From Mycobacterium sp. (lineage in GTDB: Bacteria > Actinomycetota > Actinomycetes > Mycobacteriales > Mycobacteriaceae): DNA of 64,000 bases. Where the stretch lies: assembly GCF_002863225.1 (NCBI RefSeq), contig NZ_PKEK01000036.1, positions 25,181 to 89,180 on the forward strand. Direction: 5' to 3'. The notes below the pieces were generated by a model, which searched no databases, was not told where the DNA came from, and saw only the letters and a program-made list of their open reading frames with translations. This document shows, piece after piece, positions 61,586-64,000 of this stretch. The first letter of the stretch is position 1. Every line of letters begins with the position of its first letter. Both the position numbers and the translations under genes were made by a program.

Positions 61586-64000
61586 TTGGCAGTCTCCCGC
61601 CAGAGCAAGAAAACCCCTCAAAGTTCGATCTCCAACAGCTCCGTACCCGGTGCTCCCGACCGCGTCTCTTTCGCCAAACTGCGCGAGCCTCTCGAGGTTC
61701 CCGGGCTGCTTGACGTTCAGACCGACTCGTTCGAGTGGCTCATCGGTCGGGAAAGCTGGCGCGAGCGCGCGATCGAGCGTGGCGAGTCCGCCCCCAAGGG
61801 CGGCCTCGAGGAGGTGCTCGAAGAGCTGTCCCCGATCGAGGACTTCTCGGGTTCCATGTCGCTGTCCTTCTCCGACCCACGATTCGACGAGGTCAAAGCA
61901 CCCGTCGACGAGTGCAAAGACAAGGACATGACGTACGCGGCCCCGCTGTTCGTCACCGCGGAGTTCATCAACAACAACACCGGCGAGATCAAGAGCCAGA
62001 CGGTGTTCATGGGTGACTTCCCGATGATGACGGAGAAGGGCACGTTCATCATCAACGGCACCGAGCGCGTGGTGGTCAGCCAGCTGGTCCGGTCGCCCGG
62101 TGTGTACTTCGACGACACCATCGACAAGTCCACCGAGAAGGTGCTGCACAGCGTCAAGGTGATCCCGAGCCGCGGTGCGTGGCTGGAGTTCGACATCGAC
62201 AAGCGCGACACCGTCGGTGTCCGCATCGACCGCAAGCGTCGCCAGGCCGTCACCGTGCTGCTCAAGGCGCTGGGCTGGAGCAACGAGCAGATCCGCGAGC
62301 GCTTCGGCTTCTCCGAGATCATGATGCAGACCCTCGAGCGCGACCCCACCCAGAACTCCGACGAGGCGTTGCTGGAGATCTACCGCCGGCTGCGTCCGGG
62401 CGAGCCGCCGACCAAGGAGTCCGCGCAGACCCTGCTGGAGAACCTGTTCTTCAAGGAGAAGCGCTACGACCTGGCCCGCGTCGGTCGCTACAAGATCAAC
62501 AAGAAGCTCGGCTTGAGCGCCACCCCGGCCGAGACCACGTCGACCACGTTGACCGAGGAAGACGTCGTCGCGACCGTCGAGTACCTGGTGCGTCTGCACG
62601 AAGCCGCGCAGACTGGCCAGGCCGCTGTCATGACCGTCCCCGGCGGCGTCGAGGTGCCGGTCGAGACCGACGACATCGACCACTTCGGTAACCGTCGTCT
62701 GCGCACGGTCGGCGAGCTGATCCAGAACCAGATCCGGGTCGGTATGTCCCGGATGGAGCGTGTGGTCCGCGAGCGGATGACGACTCAGGACGTCGAGGCG
62801 ATCACGCCGCAGACCCTGATCAACATCCGTCCGGTGGTTGCCGCGATCAAGGAGTTCTTCGGCACCAGCCAGCTGTCGCAGTTCATGGACCAGAACAACC
62901 CGCTGTCGGGTCTGACCCACAAGCGTCGTCTGTCGGCGCTGGGCCCCGGTGGTCTGTCCCGTGAGCGCGCCGGCCTCGAGGTTCGTGACGTGCACTCCAG
63001 CCACTACGGCCGGATGTGTCCGATCGAGACGCCGGAAGGCCCGAACATCGGTCTGATCGGTTCGCTGTCGGTGTACGCGCGGGTCAACCCGTTCGGGTTC
63101 ATCGAGACGCCGTACCGCAAGGTGACCGAGGGCGTGGTGACCGACACGATCCAGTACCTGACCGCTGACGAGGAAGACCGTCACGTCGTCGCCCAGGCCA
63201 ACTCGCCGATCGACGACGACGGCCGCTTCGAAGAGGACCGCGTGCTGGTCCGACGCAAGGGTGGCGAGGTCGAGTACGTGTCGTCGGCCGAGGTCGACTA
63301 CATGGACGTCTCACCGCGGCAGATGGTCTCGGTGGCCACCGCGATGATCCCGTTCCTCGAGCACGACGACGCCAACCGTGCCCTGATGGGTGCCAACATG
63401 CAGCGCCAGGCGGTTCCGCTGGTACGTAGCGAGGCACCGCTGGTGGGTACCGGCATGGAGCTGCGCGCCGCGATCGACGCCGGCGATGTCGTCGTCGCCG
63501 ACAAGGCCGGTGTGATCGAGGAGGTGTCCGCCGACTACATCACCGTGATGGCCGACGACGGCACCCGGCACACCTACCGGATGCGTAAGTTTGCCCGGTC
63601 CAACCACGGCACGTGCGCCAACCAGCGTCCGATCGTGGACGCCGGCGAGCGGGTCGAGTCCGGTCAGGTCATCGCCGACGGGCCGTGCACCGACAACGGT
63701 GAGATGGCGCTGGGCAAGAACCTGCTGGTCGCGATCATGCCGTGGGAGGGCCACAACTACGAGGACGCGATCATCCTGTCCAACCGTCTGGTTGAAGAGG
63801 ACGTGCTCACCTCGATTCACATCGAAGAGCACGAGATCGACGCCCGCGACACCAAGCTGGGTGCCGAGGAGATCACGCGGGACATCCCGAACGTCTCCGA
63901 CGAGGTGCTGGCTGACCTCGACGAGCGCGGCATCGTCCGCATCGGCGCCGAGGTCCGCGACGGCGACATCCTGGTCGGCAAGGTCACCCCGAAGGGTGAG
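61586..64000 (+). CDS. rpoB: RNA polymerase beta subunit (5' part; 3' end outside window)
   Basis: The first 805 codons of RpoB (about 1,170 in mycobacteria). Translation starts at TTG, with GGAAGGA seven bases before; LAVSRQSK is followed by [19 protein letters not shown]. An in-frame ATG does not precede it. The rifampicin region [18 protein letters not shown] and [13 protein letters not shown] (about 62863-62950) has the drug-sensitive residues Asp, His and Ser. Compared with other mycobacteria there is a slightly longer insert near [17 protein letters not shown]. The frame is intact to the window edge. Confidence 0.97.
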   Translation, partial: MAVSRQSKKTPQSSISNSSVPGAPDRVSFAKLREPLEVPGLLDVQTDSFEWLIGRESWRERAIERGESAPKGGLEEVLEELSPIEDFSGSMSLSFSDPRFDEVKAPVDECKDKDMTYAAPLFVTAEFINNNTGEIKSQTVFMGDFPMMTEKGTFIINGTERVVVSQLVRSPGVYFDDTIDKSTEKVLHSVKVIPSRGAWLEFDIDKRDTVGVRIDRKRRQAVTVLLKALGWSNEQIRERFGFSEIMMQTLERDPTQNSDEALLEIYRRLRPGEPPTKESAQTLLENLFFKEKRYDLARVGRYKINKKLGLSATPAETTSTTLTEEDVVATVEYLVRLHEAAQTGQAAVMTVPGGVEVPVETDDIDHFGNRRLRTVGELIQNQIRVGMSRMERVVRERMTTQDVEAITPQTLINIRPVVAAIKEFFGTSQLSQFMDQNNPLSGLTHKRRLSALGPGGLSRERAGLEVRDVHSSHYGRMCPIETPEGPNIGLIGSLSVYARVNPFGFIETPYRKVTEGVVTDTIQYLTADEEDRHVVAQANSPIDDDGRFEEDRVLVRRKGGEVEYVSSAEVDYMDVSPRQMVSVATAMIPFLEHDDANRALMGANMQRQAVPLVRSEAPLVGTGMELRAAIDAGDVVVADKAGVIEEVSADYITVMADDGTRHTYRMRKFARSNHGTCANQRPIVDAGERVESGQVIADGPCTDNGEMALGKNLLVAIMPWEGHNYEDAIILSNRLVEEDVLTSIHIEEHEIDARDTKLGAEEITRDIPNVSDEVLADLDERGIVRIGAEVRDGDILVGKVTPKGE

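Noticed and set aside
62863..62950. Rifampicin-resistance substitution in rpoB
   Set aside because: The key Asp, His and Ser residues of the rifampicin pocket are the susceptible type.
61436..63184. 582-codon open frame antisense to rpoB
   Set aside because: Shadow of the rpoB reading frame; no domain features.

Overview
This is a chromosomal segment of a high-G+C mycobacterium, most like a Mycolicibacterium-type species. The identification rests on marker genes read directly from the sequence: the mycolic-acid dehydratase operon hadABC, two cyclopropane/methoxy mycolic acid synthase genes of the MmaA/CmaA family, the Mce-transporter ATPase gene mkl (mceG), an EspC-like type VII secretion protein, and the order rpmG-hadABC-trpT-secE-nusG-rplK-rplA ... 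rplJ-rplL ... mkl-rpoB. No rRNA, insertion sequence, integrase, prophage or CRISPR array was seen.

Layout. (1) 1-2173: 3' part of recC on the minus strand, cut by the window edge. (2) 2265-33784: about 31.6 kb of accessory and metabolic genes between recC and the echA3 homologue. In M. tuberculosis (from memory) recC (Rv0631c) and echA3 (Rv0632c) are neighbours, so this block is inserted here or lost there. It holds a vWA operon with a double palindromic operator, a two-lobed RNase H protein, an HD hydrolase and a nitroreductase. Next comes a T7SS-linked polymorphic toxin locus (EspC-like partner, barnase-type RNase toxin, barstar, an unknown small protein, an unrecognised ~340-residue protein, a colicin-D-type immunity protein). 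It is followed by a peptidoglycan salvage pair (NlpC/P60 hydrolase plus a sugar kinase-MurQ fusion), an AraC regulator divergent from an amidohydrolase-patatin-serine hydrolase cluster, and scattered methyltransferases, a NYN/LOTUS-type protein, a sulfatase, a universal stress protein, cyanase, a DUF2254 membrane protein and a second patatin.

(3) 33808-41032: the conserved mycobacterial core, with echA3, a membrane-anchored protein, a glyoxalase-II-like hydrolase, tRNA-Thr, tRNA-Met, rpmG, hadABC, tRNA-Trp, secE, nusG, rplK and rplA. (4) 41097-50814: lipid and envelope genes: a fatty-acyl-AMP ligase, an ECF sigma factor with a double-DGPF partner, mmaA4, a second mycolate cyclopropane synthase, two LipG-like alpha/beta hydrolases (one with a single-base frameshift) flanking an ABC1 kinase, and a DinB protein. 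(5) 50885-57730: GH38 alpha-mannosidase, ROK sugar kinase, a winged-helix-like small protein, then rplJ-rplL preceded by a promoter and a ~200-nt leader with an attenuator-like hairpin. (6) 57782-64000: a TetR regulator divergent from a carotenoid oxygenase with a palindrome over the oxygenase transcription start, then mkl and the first 805 codons of rpoB, which starts at TTG.

Most promising for new biology: the ESX-linked barnase/barstar locus with its trailing immunity-like genes and an unrecognised conserved-looking protein, the kinase-MurQ fusion coupled to an NlpC/P60 hydrolase, the tandem operators before the vWA operon, the RNase H protein with an apparently degenerate second RNase H lobe, and the frameshifted LipG paralogue. 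All functional statements are family-level readings of the sequence; no database search was run.
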